Source: Cellulomonas sp. ES6
GTDB taxonomy: Bacteria; Actinomycetota; Actinomycetes; Actinomycetales; Cellulomonadaceae
Reading direction: 5' to 3'
Assembly (NCBI RefSeq): GCF_030053835.1
Contig: NZ_CP125655.1
Location: forward strand, 434,001 to 498,000
Length of the DNA stretch: 64,000 nucleotides
Part shown: positions 26,690-35,969 of the stretch, in pieces
How positions within the stretch are numbered: position 1 is the first letter of the stretch
Layout of the letters: the number at the start of each line of letters is the position of its first letter
The notes under the pieces: model-generated
Database searches by the model: none
What the model was told of the DNA's origin: nothing
The model's input: the letters and a program-made list of their open reading frames with translations, nothing else
Program-made: the position numbers and the translations under genes

Positions 26690-27694
26690 TCAGCCGCGCT
26701 GCGAGAACGCCGCGTCGAACGCCGCGTCGGGGGCGTCGAACGCGAGCCGCCGCACGAACGCCAGCGCCTCGGGCGCGCCGAGCAGCCGGTCCATCCCGGC
26801 GTCCTCCCACTCCACGGAGATCGGCCCGTCGTACCCGATGGTGTTGAGCACCCGGAACGCGTCCTCCCACGGCACGTCGCCGTGCCCGGTGGAGATGAAG
26901 TCCCAGCCGCGGCGCGGGTCCGCCCACGCCAGGTGCGACCCGAGCCGGCCGTTGCGCCCGTTGGACATCCGCTTCTTCGTGTCCTTGCAGTCCACGTGGT
27001 AGATCCGGTCGCGGAAGTCCCACAGGAACGCCACCGGGTCGAGGTCCTGCCAGACCATGTGGCTGGGGTCCCAGTTGAGGCCGAACGCCTCGCGGTGCCC
27101 GATGGCCTCCAGCGTCCGGACGGTGGTCCAGTAGTCGTAGGCGATCTCCGACGGGTGCACCTCGTGCGCGAACCGCACGCCGACCTCGTCGAAGACGTCG
27201 AGGATCGGGTTCCAGCGGTCGGCGAAGTCCTGGTACCCGGCGTCGACGGCCTCCTGGGAGACGGGCGGGAACATCGCGACGTACTTCCAGATGGACGACC
27301 CGGTGAAGCCCACGACCGTCTTCACCCCGAGGCGGGCGGCCATCCGGGCGGTGTGCTGCATCTCCGTCGCGGCACGCTGCCGGACGCCCTCGGGGTCGCC
27401 GTCGCCCCACACGACGTCCGGGAGGATGTCGCGGTGGCGCTGGTCGATCGGGTCGTCGCAGACCGCCTGCCCCTTGAGGTGGTTCGAGATCGCCCAGACC
27501 TGCAGGCCGTACCGCTCGAGGACGTCGAGCCGGCTCTGCACGTAGGCGTCGTCGTCCCAGCGCCACGGGTCCAGGTGGTCGCCCCAGCAGGCGATCTCGA
27601 GGCCGTCGTAGCCCCACTCGGAGGCGAGCCGGGCGACCTCCTCGAACGGCAGGTCGGCCCACTGGCCGGTGAACAGCGTGACGGGTCGTGCCAT
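26690..27694 (-). CDS. Sugar phosphate isomerase/epimerase (xylose isomerase-like TIM barrel)
   Basis: A 334-residue TIM-barrel enzyme of the AP-endonuclease-2/xylose isomerase superfamily, like IolE, IolI and related epimerases. Metal-site blocks are visible: [38 protein letters not shown] with its Glu, [11 protein letters not shown] with the Asp and His, YHVDCKDTK, and [11 protein letters not shown] with the final Glu. ATG 27694 follows AAGGAGCGCGCACC. It is the last gene of the ABC import operon, 69 bp after a Gfo/Idh/MocA dehydrogenase, and the two probably catalyse successive steps on the imported compound. An inositol-type substrate fits this pairing but is inference. Confidence 0.88.
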   Translation of the reverse strand: MARPVTLFTGQWADLPFEEVARLASEWGYDGLEIACWGDHLDPWRWDDDAYVQSRLDVLERYGLQVWAISNHLKGQAVCDDPIDQRHRDILPDVVWGDGDPEGVRQRAATEMQHTARMAARLGVKTVVGFTGSSIWKYVAMFPPVSQEAVDAGYQDFADRWNPILDVFDEVGVRFAHEVHPSEIAYDYWTTVRTLEAIGHREAFGLNWDPSHMVWQDLDPVAFLWDFRDRIYHVDCKDTKKRMSNGRNGRLGSHLAWADPRRGWDFISTGHGDVPWEDAFRVLNTIGYDGPISVEWEDAGMDRLLGAPEALAFVRRLAFDAPDAAFDAAFSQRG

Positions 27695-27763
27695 GGTGCG
27701 CGCTCCTTCTCGGGTGGCGGGGTCGCGGTGGGTCGCGGCGAGGGCGATCCACGAGGGCAGGGG

Positions 27764-28945
27764 TCAGGGCAGCGGGACCCAGCGGCTGTCGTCGGCGGCG
27801 CTGCGCTCCACGGCCTCGAGCACGCGCTGCACCCCGAGCCCGTCCGCGAACGACGGACGGGGGTCGCGGCCGGCGGCGATGTCGCCGACCAGGTCGACCA
27901 CCTGGTGCGTGAACGCGTGCTCGTAGCCGAGTCCGTGGCCCGCGGGCCACCAGTGCGCGATGTAGGCGTGCTGCGGCTCGGTCACCACCACGCGGCGGAA
28001 CCCCGCGACGGCGGCGTCCTCGGTGGCGTCGTGGACGTGCAGGACGTTCATGTCCTCGAAGTCGAACGCGAGGGACCCGCGCTCGCCGTTGACCTCCAGC
28101 CGGAGGGCGTTCTTGCGCCCGGTCGCGAACCGGGTGGCCTCGAAGACGCCGAGCCCGCCGCCGGAGAGCCGGGCCAGGAACACCGCGGCGTCGTCGACGG
28201 TCACCGGCCCCCGCTCGGTGCCCGCCGTGCCGTGCAGACCGGAGAAGTCCGCGGCGACCGGGCGCTCCCGCACGAACGTCTCGAGCAGGGCGGAGACGCC
28301 CGTCAGCCGCTCACCGGTCACGTACTGGGCGAGGTCCACCGCGTGCGACGCGATGTCGCCGAGCGCGCCCGAGCCCGCGGCCTGCTTGTCGAGCCGCCAC
28401 GACAGCGGCGCCTCGGGGTCGGTCAGCCAGTCCTGCAGGTACTGCACCCGCACGTGGCGGACCGTGCCGATGCGACCCTGCTCGACGAGGGTGCGGGCGA
28501 GCTGCACCGCCGGCACGCGCCGGTAGGTGTAGCCGACCATCGAGCGCACTCCCCGCGCGGCGGCGGCCTCCGCGGCGGCGACCATGAGCTCGGCCTCCGC
28601 GACGGTGTTCGCGAGCGGCTTCTCGCACAGCACGTGCTTGCCGGCCTCCAGCGCCGCGACCGCGATCTCGGCGTGCGTGCTGCCGGGGGTGCAGATGTCG
28701 ACCAGGTCGACGTCGTCCCGGGCGACCAGCTCCTGCCACGAGGTCACGGACTCCTCCCAGCCGAGCCGGTCCGCGGCCGCCTTGACCGCGCCCGCGTCGC
28801 GGCCTCCGAGCACCCGCATCACCGGCGTCCGCGGCAGGTCGAAGAACCGGGGCGCGGTCCGCCACGCCTGCGAGTGCGCCGCGCCCATGAACGCGTACCC
28901 GACCATCCCGACGCGCAGCGGCGCCGTCGTCGTCCCGTCCGTCAC
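27764..28945 (-). CDS. Gfo/Idh/MocA family NAD(P)-dependent oxidoreductase
   Basis: A 393-residue dehydrogenase. The N-terminal Rossmann fold starts RVGMVGYAFMGAAHSQAW, a variant of GxGxxG, and continues to VDICTPGSTHAEIAVAAL and the family signature CEKPLANT, whose Lys is catalytic. The C-terminal alpha/beta domain carries DIASHAVDLAQYVTG with the conserved Asp-His pair. Relatives oxidise myo-inositol, glucose or other sugars and sugar derivatives. GTG 28945 follows GAGGAGGGTCTC. It lies between the substrate-binding lipoprotein and the isomerase genes with 64 and 69 bp gaps, on the same strand, and is thus part of the import operon. Confidence 0.92.
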   Translation of the reverse strand: MTDGTTTAPLRVGMVGYAFMGAAHSQAWRTAPRFFDLPRTPVMRVLGGRDAGAVKAAADRLGWEESVTSWQELVARDDVDLVDICTPGSTHAEIAVAALEAGKHVLCEKPLANTVAEAELMVAAAEAAAARGVRSMVGYTYRRVPAVQLARTLVEQGRIGTVRHVRVQYLQDWLTDPEAPLSWRLDKQAAGSGALGDIASHAVDLAQYVTGERLTGVSALLETFVRERPVAADFSGLHGTAGTERGPVTVDDAAVFLARLSGGGLGVFEATRFATGRKNALRLEVNGERGSLAFDFEDMNVLHVHDATEDAAVAGFRRVVVTEPQHAYIAHWWPAGHGLGYEHAFTHQVVDLVGDIAAGRDPRPSFADGLGVQRVLEAVERSAADDSRWVPLP

Positions 28946-29009
28946 GAGACCCTCCTCTGCTGGGGGCGACGGGGCCGGCCGGCACGCGCCCGGCCCCGTC
29001 GCCCGCCGG

Positions 29010-30074
29010 TCAGGACTCGAACGCCGAGTCGATGTACTGGTCGACGTTGTCCGCGGTCACCACGGGTGCGTAGAGCTGCACCGTGCGCGGCACTCCGGAG
29101 GACGCGAGGTCGCTCAGCGACTTCTCGTGCGCGACGAGCCGGGCCAGGCGGATGCCGTCCGCCGCCTGGGTGGACGGGTAGATGACGGTCGCCTGCAGGA
29201 CGGAGTCGCCGGACTGGATCTCCCGCATGACGTTCGCGGAGCCCGCGCCGCCGACCATGAAGAACTCGTCGCGGCCGGCGTTCTCGATGGCGGCCAGGAC
29301 GCCGACCCCCTGGTCGTCGTCGTGGTTCCAGATGGCGTCGATCTCCGGCGCCGCCTGCAGCAGGTTCGCCGCCGCCTGCTCCCCGCCCTGGACGGTGAAG
29401 TCCGCGGCGACGCGGTTGCTGACCTCGAGGCCGCAGCCGTCGAGCGCGTCCGCGAAGCCCTGGCTGCGGTCCTGGGTCAGGGGCAGCGAGTCGATGCCGG
29501 CGATCTCGGCCACCACGGCGCCCGGGTCGTCGCCGAGCTGCTCGCAGATGTACGTGCCGGCGGAGACGCCCATGCCGTAGTTGTCGCCCAGCACGGTGGC
29601 GCGGGAGGCGAACGGGCTGGAGAACTCGCGGTCGACGTTGATGACCGGGATGCCGGCATCCATCGCCTTGGTCGCGACGTCGGTGAGCGCGGCCCCGTCG
29701 AACGGCAGCAGCACGATCGCGTCGACGCCGTCGTTGATGAACTGCTCGATCTGGCTGATCTGGAGGTTGACGTCGTTGGTGCCCTCGGCGACGCGGAGCT
29801 CGACGTCGGAGTACTTCTCGGCCTCCTCCTGGGCGGCGGTGGTGATGGCGCCCATCCAGCCGTGGTCGGCCGCCGGGGCGGAGAAGCCGATGACGACCTC
29901 CTCGCCGGCCTCGTCGTTGTCGGACACGGCCTGCTGGGAGGTGGTGCCGCCGTCGGCGTCGCCGTCGTCCTCCTCGGCCGGGGTGTTGGAGGTGCAGGCG
30001 GTCAGGAGGGCGACGGACAGCACGGCGACGGACGCCAGCGTGCGGCGGCGGCGCAGGGTCGGGCGAGCGGACAT
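29010..30074 (-). CDS. Sugar ABC transporter substrate-binding lipoprotein
   Basis: A 354-residue periplasmic-binding protein of the ribose/LacI-like type I fold. The lipobox is LLTAC (Cys27), followed by an acidic linker rich in Asp/Glu/Gly. EVVIGFSAPAADHGWMGAI begins the first lobe; QISQIEQFINDGVDAIVLLP and AMDAGIPVINVDREF are the classic sugar-binding phrases, with the Asp and Arg contacting hydroxyls. ALDGCGLEV, WNHDDDQGVGVLAAI and ATVIYPSTQAADG follow. It captures the substrate outside the membrane for the permease and ATPase encoded just upstream. ATG 30074 follows AAGGAGATCCC. Confidence 0.95.
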   Translation of the reverse strand: MSARPTLRRRRTLASVAVLSVALLTACTSNTPAEEDDGDADGGTTSQQAVSDNDEAGEEVVIGFSAPAADHGWMGAITTAAQEEAEKYSDVELRVAEGTNDVNLQISQIEQFINDGVDAIVLLPFDGAALTDVATKAMDAGIPVINVDREFSSPFASRATVLGDNYGMGVSAGTYICEQLGDDPGAVVAEIAGIDSLPLTQDRSQGFADALDGCGLEVSNRVAADFTVQGGEQAAANLLQAAPEIDAIWNHDDDQGVGVLAAIENAGRDEFFMVGGAGSANVMREIQSGDSVLQATVIYPSTQAADGIRLARLVAHEKSLSDLASSGVPRTVQLYAPVVTADNVDQYIDSAFES

Positions 30075-30165
30075 GGGATCTCCTTCGACGATGTCCAGCG
30101 GGCGGGTGGGTGTCGTGCGGTGGGCCTCCGAGCGGGCGCGACGCGGTGCGCCGGGCCGCCGGCGG

Positions 30166-31218
30166 CTAGGTCGTGCGGGGTGCGGAGCGCGTCGTGAAGC
30201 GCTGCTGCAGCAGGACGGCGGCGATGATGATCGCGCCCTTGGCGACGGCCTGGACCGAGGAGTCCAGGTTGTTCTGGACGAAGATGTTCGTGAGCGTCGC
30301 GAAGATCAGGACGCCCAGGACGGTGCCGACGATGGTGCCGCGGCCGCCGGCGAGCAGCGTGCCGCCGACGACCACCGCGGCGATCGCGTCCAGCTCGTAG
30401 AGCTGGCCGTTGGTGGAGGACCCCGCGCCGGTGCGGGCCAGCATCATGACCCCCGCGATCCCGGCGGCGAGGCCGGACAGCGCGTACAGCAGCATCGTGT
30501 GCCGCCGGACCGCGATGCCGGCGAGCCGGGCGGCCTCCGGGTTGCCGCCGACGGCGACCGTGCGGCGGCCGAACGTCGTGCGGTTCAGCAGGAACCAGCC
30601 CGCGACCGCGACGGCGGCGAAGATCCAGACGATCTTCGGCACGCCGAGCAGGTCGCCCTTGAACGTGGACGAGAACGACGACACGGTCACGAGCTGGGTG
30701 CGACGCTGCGCGATGAGCTCGGCGAGCCCCCGGGCGGCGACGAGCATGGCGAGCGTCGCGATGAACGCGACCACCCTCCCGTAGGCGACGAGCACGCCGT
30801 TCACGAGGCCGGCCGCCACGCCGACGAGCAGCGCGCAGCCGACCATGACGATCCAGCCGTACTGCTCGGCCATGGTCTGGGTCGCGAGCGTGGTCGCCCA
30901 CACCGACGCGAGGCCGAGCACCGACCCGACCGACAGGTCGATGCCGCCGGCCGTGATGACGAACGTCATGCCGATGCTGATCACCCCGATGATCGAGGCG
31001 GTCGACAGGACGACGAGGAGGTTGTCGACGCTGGCGAACCTGCTGCCGGCGGTGACGTAGCCGACCACGCCGATCGCGGCGAGCGCGATGACGAGGCCGA
31101 GGGTGCGGGCGGCGCCGCCGGAGGCCGGGCCGCGCCGGGTCCGGCCGGGCGACGGGGCCGCGCGCTCGACCCGGACCGACTCGTCCGCCGTCGGCGTCGA
31201 GACCTGGTGCTCGCTCAC
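30166..31218 (-). CDS. Sugar ABC transporter permease (RbsC family)
   Basis: A 350-residue permease of the RbsC/XylH group. After a hydrophilic 40-residue start it has about ten membrane segments. Family blocks are VITAGGIDLSVGSVLGL, GLVNGVLVAYGRVVAFIATL, NRTTFGRRTVAVGGNPEAARLAGI (the ATPase-coupling loop) and ELDAIAAVVVGGTLLAGGRGT. The GTG at 31218 overlaps the stop of the ATPase gene by four bases. It forms the single homodimeric channel of this importer class. Confidence 0.95.
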   Translation of the reverse strand: MSEHQVSTPTADESVRVERAAPSPGRTRRGPASGGAARTLGLVIALAAIGVVGYVTAGSRFASVDNLLVVLSTASIIGVISIGMTFVITAGGIDLSVGSVLGLASVWATTLATQTMAEQYGWIVMVGCALLVGVAAGLVNGVLVAYGRVVAFIATLAMLVAARGLAELIAQRRTQLVTVSSFSSTFKGDLLGVPKIVWIFAAVAVAGWFLLNRTTFGRRTVAVGGNPEAARLAGIAVRRHTMLLYALSGLAAGIAGVMMLARTGAGSSTNGQLYELDAIAAVVVGGTLLAGGRGTIVGTVLGVLIFATLTNIFVQNNLDSSVQAVAKGAIIIAAVLLQQRFTTRSAPRTT

Positions 31219-32747
31219 GCGGCACTCCCTTCCATGACGAGGTCGAGCACGGCGTGCTCGTCGATGGCGGCGGCGGGGCCCTCGTGGACGACCCGCCCCT
31301 CGGAGACGACGAGCACCCGGTCCGCCAGGCCGAGCACCTCCGGGATCTCGCTGGACACGACGACGACGGCCGCGCCCTCGTCGGCGAGCCGGCGCACGAG
31401 GCCGTAGATCTCGGCGCGCGCGCCGACGTCCACCCCGCGGGTCGGCTCGTCGAGCAGCAGCACGCGGCAGCCGTGGACCAGCCAGCGCGCGAGCATCGCC
31501 TTCTGCTGGTTGCCGCCGGACAGGGTGCGCATGGCCCGGTCGACGCCGGCGGGACGCAGGTCGAGCGCCTCGGCCTGCTCCCGGGCCGCCGCCCGCTCGG
31601 CGCGCTCGTCGAGCAGGCCGCCGCGCGCGAACCGCCCGAAGGTCGAGAGCGTGATGTTCCGGTAGACGGGCTCGTCCAGCAGCAGGCCCTGGGCCTTGCG
31701 CTCCTCGGGGGCCAGCCCGACGCCGGCGGCCACCGCGGCCGGGACCGCCCCGGGGCGCAGCCGGCGGCCGGCGACCTCGACGCTCCCGGCCGTCGCCCGG
31801 CGCGCCCCGTAGACGGTCTCCAGGATCTCCGACCGGCCCGACCCCACCAGGCCCGCGAGCCCGAGGATCTCCCCGGCGCGGACCTGGAAGGTCACGTCCT
31901 CGAACGCCCCCCGCAGCGCGAGCCCCTGCACGTCGAGCACCACGGGTGCGTCGGGCGCGACCCCGGGCGCGGGCGGGAACGCGTACTCGACCGCCCGGCC
32001 GGTCATGAGCCGGATGAGGTCCCGGGTGGGCGTCTCGCGCGCCGGCAGGTCGCGGGCGACCGTCCGGCCGTCCTTGAGCACCGTGATCCGGTCGCCGATC
32101 GCGCGGATCTCCTCCATGCGGTGCGAGATGTAGACGATGGCCACGCCGGACGCCGTGAGCTCGCGCACCACCCGGAACAGGTTCTGCACCTCGTCGGAGT
32201 CGAGCACCGCGGACGGCTCGTCCATCACGATGACCCGGGCGTCGTGCGAGAGGGCCCGCGCCATGGAGACGACCTGCTGGGCGGCGGCGGGCAGCGAGCC
32301 GACCTCCTGCCCGGGCGAGATCTCCGGGTGGCCGAGCCGGGCGAGCAGCTCGCGGGTGCGGCGGCGGGCGTCGCGCAGCCGGGAGACGCCGGCGGTCGCG
32401 AGCTCGTGGCCGAGGTACACGTTCTCGGCGACGGTGAGGCCGCCGACCACGTCGAGCTCCTGGTACATCGTCGCGATGCCGAGCCGCAGGGCGGCCACGG
32501 GGTGCGGGATCGTGACGACCTGCCCGTCGACGAGGACCTCGCCCTCGGTGGGCTGGTGGGCGCCGGCCAGCACCTTGATGAGCGTCGACTTGCCGGCACC
32601 GTTCTGCCCGAGCAGGCAGTGCACCTCCCCCGGCAGCACGTCGAGGTCGACGCCGTCCAGGGCCCGGGCTCCGGGGAACTGCTTGACGATGCCGCGCATC
32701 CGCAGCAGCGGCTGCGGGTCCTCCCGCGGAGGGTCCTCGTTGACCAT
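31215..32747 (-). CDS. Sugar ABC transporter ATP-binding protein (RbsA family, two ABC domains)
   Basis: A 510-residue tandem ATPase. Domain one has Walker A GQNGAGKST, Walker B VIVMDEPSAVLDSDE and a signature-like GSLPAAAQQVVSMARAL. Domain two has the degenerate Walker A GLVGSGRSE usual in RbsA proteins, signature LSGGNQQKAMLARWL and Walker B VLLLDEPTRGVDVGAR. ATG 32747 is chosen as MVNEDPPRE, six bases after TACGTT, which points to a leaderless transcript. It is the first gene of the operon ATPase-permease-binding protein-dehydrogenase-isomerase and is divergent from a ROK repressor. Confidence 0.95.
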   Translation of the reverse strand: MVNEDPPREDPQPLLRMRGIVKQFPGARALDGVDLDVLPGEVHCLLGQNGAGKSTLIKVLAGAHQPTEGEVLVDGQVVTIPHPVAALRLGIATMYQELDVVGGLTVAENVYLGHELATAGVSRLRDARRRTRELLARLGHPEISPGQEVGSLPAAAQQVVSMARALSHDARVIVMDEPSAVLDSDEVQNLFRVVRELTASGVAIVYISHRMEEIRAIGDRITVLKDGRTVARDLPARETPTRDLIRLMTGRAVEYAFPPAPGVAPDAPVVLDVQGLALRGAFEDVTFQVRAGEILGLAGLVGSGRSEILETVYGARRATAGSVEVAGRRLRPGAVPAAVAAGVGLAPEERKAQGLLLDEPVYRNITLSTFGRFARGGLLDERAERAAAREQAEALDLRPAGVDRAMRTLSGGNQQKAMLARWLVHGCRVLLLDEPTRGVDVGARAEIYGLVRRLADEGAAVVVVSSEIPEVLGLADRVLVVSEGRVVHEGPAAAIDEHAVLDLVMEGSAA

Positions 32748-32753
32748 GGGGCG

Positions 32754-32759
32754 AACGTA
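32754..32759 (-). promoter_or_regulatory. -10 box of the sugar-import operon (TACGTT)
   Basis: TACGTT lies six bases before the ATG of the ATPase gene and abuts the CCCACTT half-site of the putative ROK operator. Confidence 0.5.
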
Positions 32760-32761
32760 GG

Positions 32762-32837
32762 CCCACTTTTGTCGCCCGTCAATCATAAGTGCGACGCCTA
32801 TCGTCGGAGTTACCGAACCGTGACGCGCAGAAGTGGG
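32762..32837. promoter_or_regulatory. Putative ROK operator half-sites
   Basis: CCCACTT at 32762-32768 is matched by inverted AAGTG at 32787-32791 and AAGTGGG at 32831-32837. The sites lie in the 115-bp gap between the divergent import operon and the ROK gene, close to both starts, as expected for a repressor controlling both. The region is AT-richer than its surroundings. Confidence 0.45.
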
Positions 32838-32862
32838 CCGAGTTCGTGGTTCACTAAGCGCC

Positions 32863-34056
32863 ATGCAGGACGTCGTGAGGCTCCCCCAGCGGCACACGGG
32901 CGCGGGCGATCTGTTCCAGCTGCTCCGCGACGGGGCGCCGCGCACCCGCGCCGACCTCGCCGCCGCGACCGGCCAGGCGCGCTCCACCGTCACGACCCGG
33001 GTCGACCAGCTGCTGGCCGCCGGGCTCATCGCGCCGGCCGGGGAGGCGTCGTCCACCGGCGGGCGGCCGCCGACCACCTTCGCGTTCCGGCCGAGCGCCC
33101 GGGTGGTGCTCGCCGTCGACCTCGGTGCCACCCACGCCCGCATGGCCGTCACCGACCTGGCCTCCACCGTGCTGGCCGAGGCGGAGGCGCCGCTGCCCAT
33201 CGCCGACGGCCCGGACGTCGTGCTCGGCTGGGTCGTGGAGCACGGGCGCACGCTGCTCGCGCAGGCCGGCCGGGAGCCCGACGACCTCGTGTCCGTCGGC
33301 GTGGGGCTGCCCGGGCCCGTCGAGCACTCCACCGGCCGGCCCATCAACCCGCCGATCATGCCCGCCTGGGACGACGTCGACGTGCCCGGCATCCTCGCGG
33401 CGCAGCTCGGGGCGCAGGTGCTGGTCGACAACGACGTGAACCTCATGGCCCTCGGCGAGCACCGCTCCGCGTGGCCGGACGTCGACGACATGCTGTTCGT
33501 CAAGGTCGCCACCGGCATCGGCTCCGGGATCATCTCCGACGGCCGGCTGCGCCGCGGCGCGCAGGGGGCCGCGGGCGACATCGGCCACATCGCGGTGCCC
33601 GGTGCGGCGGACGTGCCGTGCCGGTGCGGCAACCTCGGCTGCCTCGAGGCGGTCGCCAGCGGGCGGGCGCTCGCCGAGCAGCTCGCCGCGGCCGGGCTGC
33701 CCGCGCGCGACGGCGCCGACGTCGTCGCCCTGGTCCGGGCCGGTGACCTCGCCGCGGGACGCGCCGTGCGGCAGGCCGGCCGCGAGATCGGCTCGGTGCT
33801 CGCGGCGTGCGTCAGCCTGCTGAACCCGTCGCTGGTGGTCATCGGCGGCGTCGTGGCGGAGGCGGGCGAGCACCTCATCGCCGGCATCCGCGAGGTCGTC
33901 TACCAGCGCTCCCTGCCGCTCGCGACGCAGCACCTGCGCATCGTCACGTCGCAGGCGCGGTCGCAGGTCGGCATCCTCGGCGCCTCCGCGATGGCGGTCG
34001 ACCACGTGCTCGCGCCCGAGGCGGTCGACGCGCTGGTCGAGTCGCGCATCGCCTGA
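32863..34056 (+). CDS. ROK family transcriptional regulator
   Basis: A 397-residue repressor. A winged-helix domain at about residues 15-75 (LFQLLRDGAPRTRADLAAAT, GQARSTVTTRVDQLLAAGLI, GGRPPTTFAF) is fused to a sugar-kinase-like ROK domain with VDLGATHARMAVTDL for phosphate binding, ATGIGSGIISDGRLRRGAQGAAGDIGHI and the zinc motif CRCGNLGCLEA. Such proteins leave DNA when a sugar binds. It is divergent from the import operon, which it most likely controls. ATG 32863 (MQDVVRLPQ) is preferred to an upstream GTG that falls inside the AAGTGGG half-site. Confidence 0.93.
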   Translation: MQDVVRLPQRHTGAGDLFQLLRDGAPRTRADLAAATGQARSTVTTRVDQLLAAGLIAPAGEASSTGGRPPTTFAFRPSARVVLAVDLGATHARMAVTDLASTVLAEAEAPLPIADGPDVVLGWVVEHGRTLLAQAGREPDDLVSVGVGLPGPVEHSTGRPINPPIMPAWDDVDVPGILAAQLGAQVLVDNDVNLMALGEHRSAWPDVDDMLFVKVATGIGSGIISDGRLRRGAQGAAGDIGHIAVPGAADVPCRCGNLGCLEAVASGRALAEQLAAAGLPARDGADVVALVRAGDLAAGRAVRQAGREIGSVLAACVSLLNPSLVVIGGVVAEAGEHLIAGIREVVYQRSLPLATQHLRIVTSQARSQVGILGASAMAVDHVLAPEAVDALVESRIA

Positions 34057-34070
34057 CGCGGGAGCTGCCG

Positions 34071-34086
34071 GCCCGGCGCTCCGGGC
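34071..34086. terminator. Short hairpin between convergent ROK and unknown genes
   Basis: GCCCGG and CCGGGC arms around CGCT, 15 bases after the ROK stop and just before the stop of the leftward gene. A short bidirectional terminator is plausible. Confidence 0.4.
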
Positions 34087-34089
34087 GGA

Positions 34090-35001
34090 TCAGGCGACGG
34101 CCGCCCCCGCCACGGCGGCCAGCGCCGACCGCAGCCCCGCCGCCCGCTCGGCGAAGCCGCGCTGCCGCCGGACGTACTCCGCCTTGCCCTCGGGCGTCTC
34201 GATCGCCACGGGCTCCAGCCCGTACGCCGTGACGTCGTACGGGGACGCCTGCATGTCCGTCCGGCGGATCTCCGCGGCGAGCTCGAACGCGTCGAGCAGC
34301 AGGGCGCCCGGCACCAGCGGGCCGAGCTTCAGGGCCCACTTGTACAGGTCCATGTTCGCGTGCAGGCACCCGGGCTGCTCGTCGCGCACCTGGGACTCGC
34401 GGGTCGGCTGCGTGGCGTTGCGGGGGCGCGCCGCGGGCGTGAAGAACCGGAACGCGTCGAGGTGGGTGCACCGGATGCGGTGCGACTCGACGACCGCGTC
34501 CGTCCCGGCGGACCCGAGGCGCAGCGGGAGAGCGTGCCGCCGGCCGGCACCGTCCTGCCGGTAGACCATCGCCCACTCGTGCAGCCCGAAGCAGCCCGTC
34601 GCGGCGGGGCGGGCCGCCGTCGCGGACAGCAGCGCGTGCACGTACCGGACCGTGTCGCCGCGGTCGGCGAGGAACGCGTCGAGGTCGAGCGTCACGACGC
34701 CGTCGCCGTCCGCGCGGTACCAGCGCCAGCCGGCGTGCGGCGCGGGGCCGTCGGCACCGGGGGCCAGTCCGGCACCGGCTCCGGGGTGCCAGCGACGGAG
34801 CTGCGCGGGCTTCGCCGGGTAGTACTCGAACAGGAAGTCCTCGACCGCGTGCCGCTCCCCGCGCGCCCGGCGGTCGCGGTGGGCCGCCGTGAGCGCGTCG
34901 GCGCGTGCCGCGTGGGCGTCCGCGGCCGCCCGCCAGGCGGCGGCGTCCACGACCTGCGGCGCGGTCGGCGGCGCGGGGTCGGGCAGGGCGGTGGCGGTCA
35001 C
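34090..35001 (-). CDS. Conserved actinobacterial protein, often labelled 3-methyladenine DNA glycosylase
   Basis: A 303-residue cytoplasmic protein. Conserved-looking blocks are HAVEDFLFEYYPAKPAQLRRWHPG, here read as DFLFEYYPAKP then RRWHPG, and GCFGLHEWAMVYRQ, HRIRCTHLDAFRFFTPAARPRN, EQPGCLHANMDLYKWALKLGP and YDVTAYGLEPVAIETPEG. Relatives are frequently annotated as 3-methyladenine DNA glycosylase, but I see no known glycosylase active site, so the name should be treated as unproven. The Cys/His-rich blocks could bind a metal. GTG 35001 overlaps the stop of the EamA transporter gene by four bases, placing it third in a TetR-EamA operon. Confidence 0.65.
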   Translation of the reverse strand: MTATALPDPAPPTAPQVVDAAAWRAAADAHAARADALTAAHRDRRARGERHAVEDFLFEYYPAKPAQLRRWHPGAGAGLAPGADGPAPHAGWRWYRADGDGVVTLDLDAFLADRGDTVRYVHALLSATAARPAATGCFGLHEWAMVYRQDGAGRRHALPLRLGSAGTDAVVESHRIRCTHLDAFRFFTPAARPRNATQPTRESQVRDEQPGCLHANMDLYKWALKLGPLVPGALLLDAFELAAEIRRTDMQASPYDVTAYGLEPVAIETPEGKAEYVRRQRGFAERAAGLRSALAAVAGAAVA

Positions 35002-35969
35002 GACGTCCAGGGTAGGAGGCCCCGCGACCGCAGGCGCCGCCCGGCCGCGCGGCCGGGGACGGCCGGCACCGTCAGCACCGCGAGGCAGGCCACGACCAGG
35101 GCGACCCCGGCCCAGCCGGCGGCGGGCAGCCGCTCACCGACCACGAGCACCGCGAGCACCGCCGCGACGGCGGGCTCGAGCAGGGTGAGCGTGGTCGCCG
35201 TGCTGGCCGCGACGTGCGCGAGCCCCCAGCCGAACAGCACGTACCCGGTGAGCATCGGCACGAGAGCCATGTAGACGCCGACCGCGGCGTTCGGCCACGA
35301 CGCCACCAGCGGCGCCCCGGTCAGCGCCAGCACCGGAAGCAGCAGGGTCCCGCCCACGCCGAACACGGCACCCATCGACGCCCGCGACGGTACCCCGGCG
35401 CGCATCAGCCGGTGCGCGACCCAGGAGTAGAGGGCGTACGTCGCGCCGGCGACCAGGCCGAGCCCCACGCCGGCGGCCGACGCCCCCGCGCCCGGGGCCC
35501 CGGGCGACGCATCGGCGGTCCCCACGGCCTCCGCGGCGCAGAGCAGCACCACGCCCGTGAGGCCCACCCCCGCCGCCAGCACCCAGCGCCGGGTCAGCCG
35601 TCGCCGGTCCACCACCCGCTCGACGAGCGCCGACGCCAGCGGGGCCGACCCGAGCGACACCACCGTGCCGACGGCGACCCCGGCCAGGCGCATCGACGAG
35701 TAGAACGCGAGCGGGTACACGGCCACCGCCAGCCCGCCGAGCAGCACGAGCCGGTGCCGCGCGCGCAGCGCCCCGGCGTGCACGCGCAGCAGCCGGCCGG
35801 CCAGCGCGGCCTGCAGCAGCCCGCCGACGCCCATCGCCGCGGCGCCGATCGCCAGCGGGCCGACCTGCGGCGCGAACGTCGCGGCCGTCCCGGTCGTGCC
35901 CCACAGCACGGAGGCCGCCAACACGGCGAGGGACCCGAGCCCCGTGCGCGCGGCGACCGCCCCCGTCAC
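34998..35969 (-). CDS. EamA/DMT family transporter
   Basis: A 323-residue membrane protein with ten predicted helices formed by two EamA repeats of about 140 residues. The first starts GSLAVLAASVLWGTTGTAATF; the second starts GVGLGLVAGATYALYSWVAHRLM. FYSSMRLAGVAVGTVVSLGSAPL and AHVAASTATTLTLLEPAVAAVLA are the matched helix-loop blocks typical of the family. Members export amino acids or metabolites. GTG 35969 overlaps the TetR stop by four bases and the gene's own stop overlaps the next start, so all three are coupled and probably repressed by the TetR protein. Confidence 0.92.
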   Translation of the reverse strand: MTGAVAARTGLGSLAVLAASVLWGTTGTAATFAPQVGPLAIGAAAMGVGGLLQAALAGRLLRVHAGALRARHRLVLLGGLAVAVYPLAFYSSMRLAGVAVGTVVSLGSAPLASALVERVVDRRRLTRRWVLAAGVGLTGVVLLCAAEAVGTADASPGAPGAGASAAGVGLGLVAGATYALYSWVAHRLMRAGVPSRASMGAVFGVGGTLLLPVLALTGAPLVASWPNAAVGVYMALVPMLTGYVLFGWGLAHVAASTATTLTLLEPAVAAVLAVLVVGERLPAAGWAGVALVVACLAVLTVPAVPGRAAGRRLRSRGLLPWTS

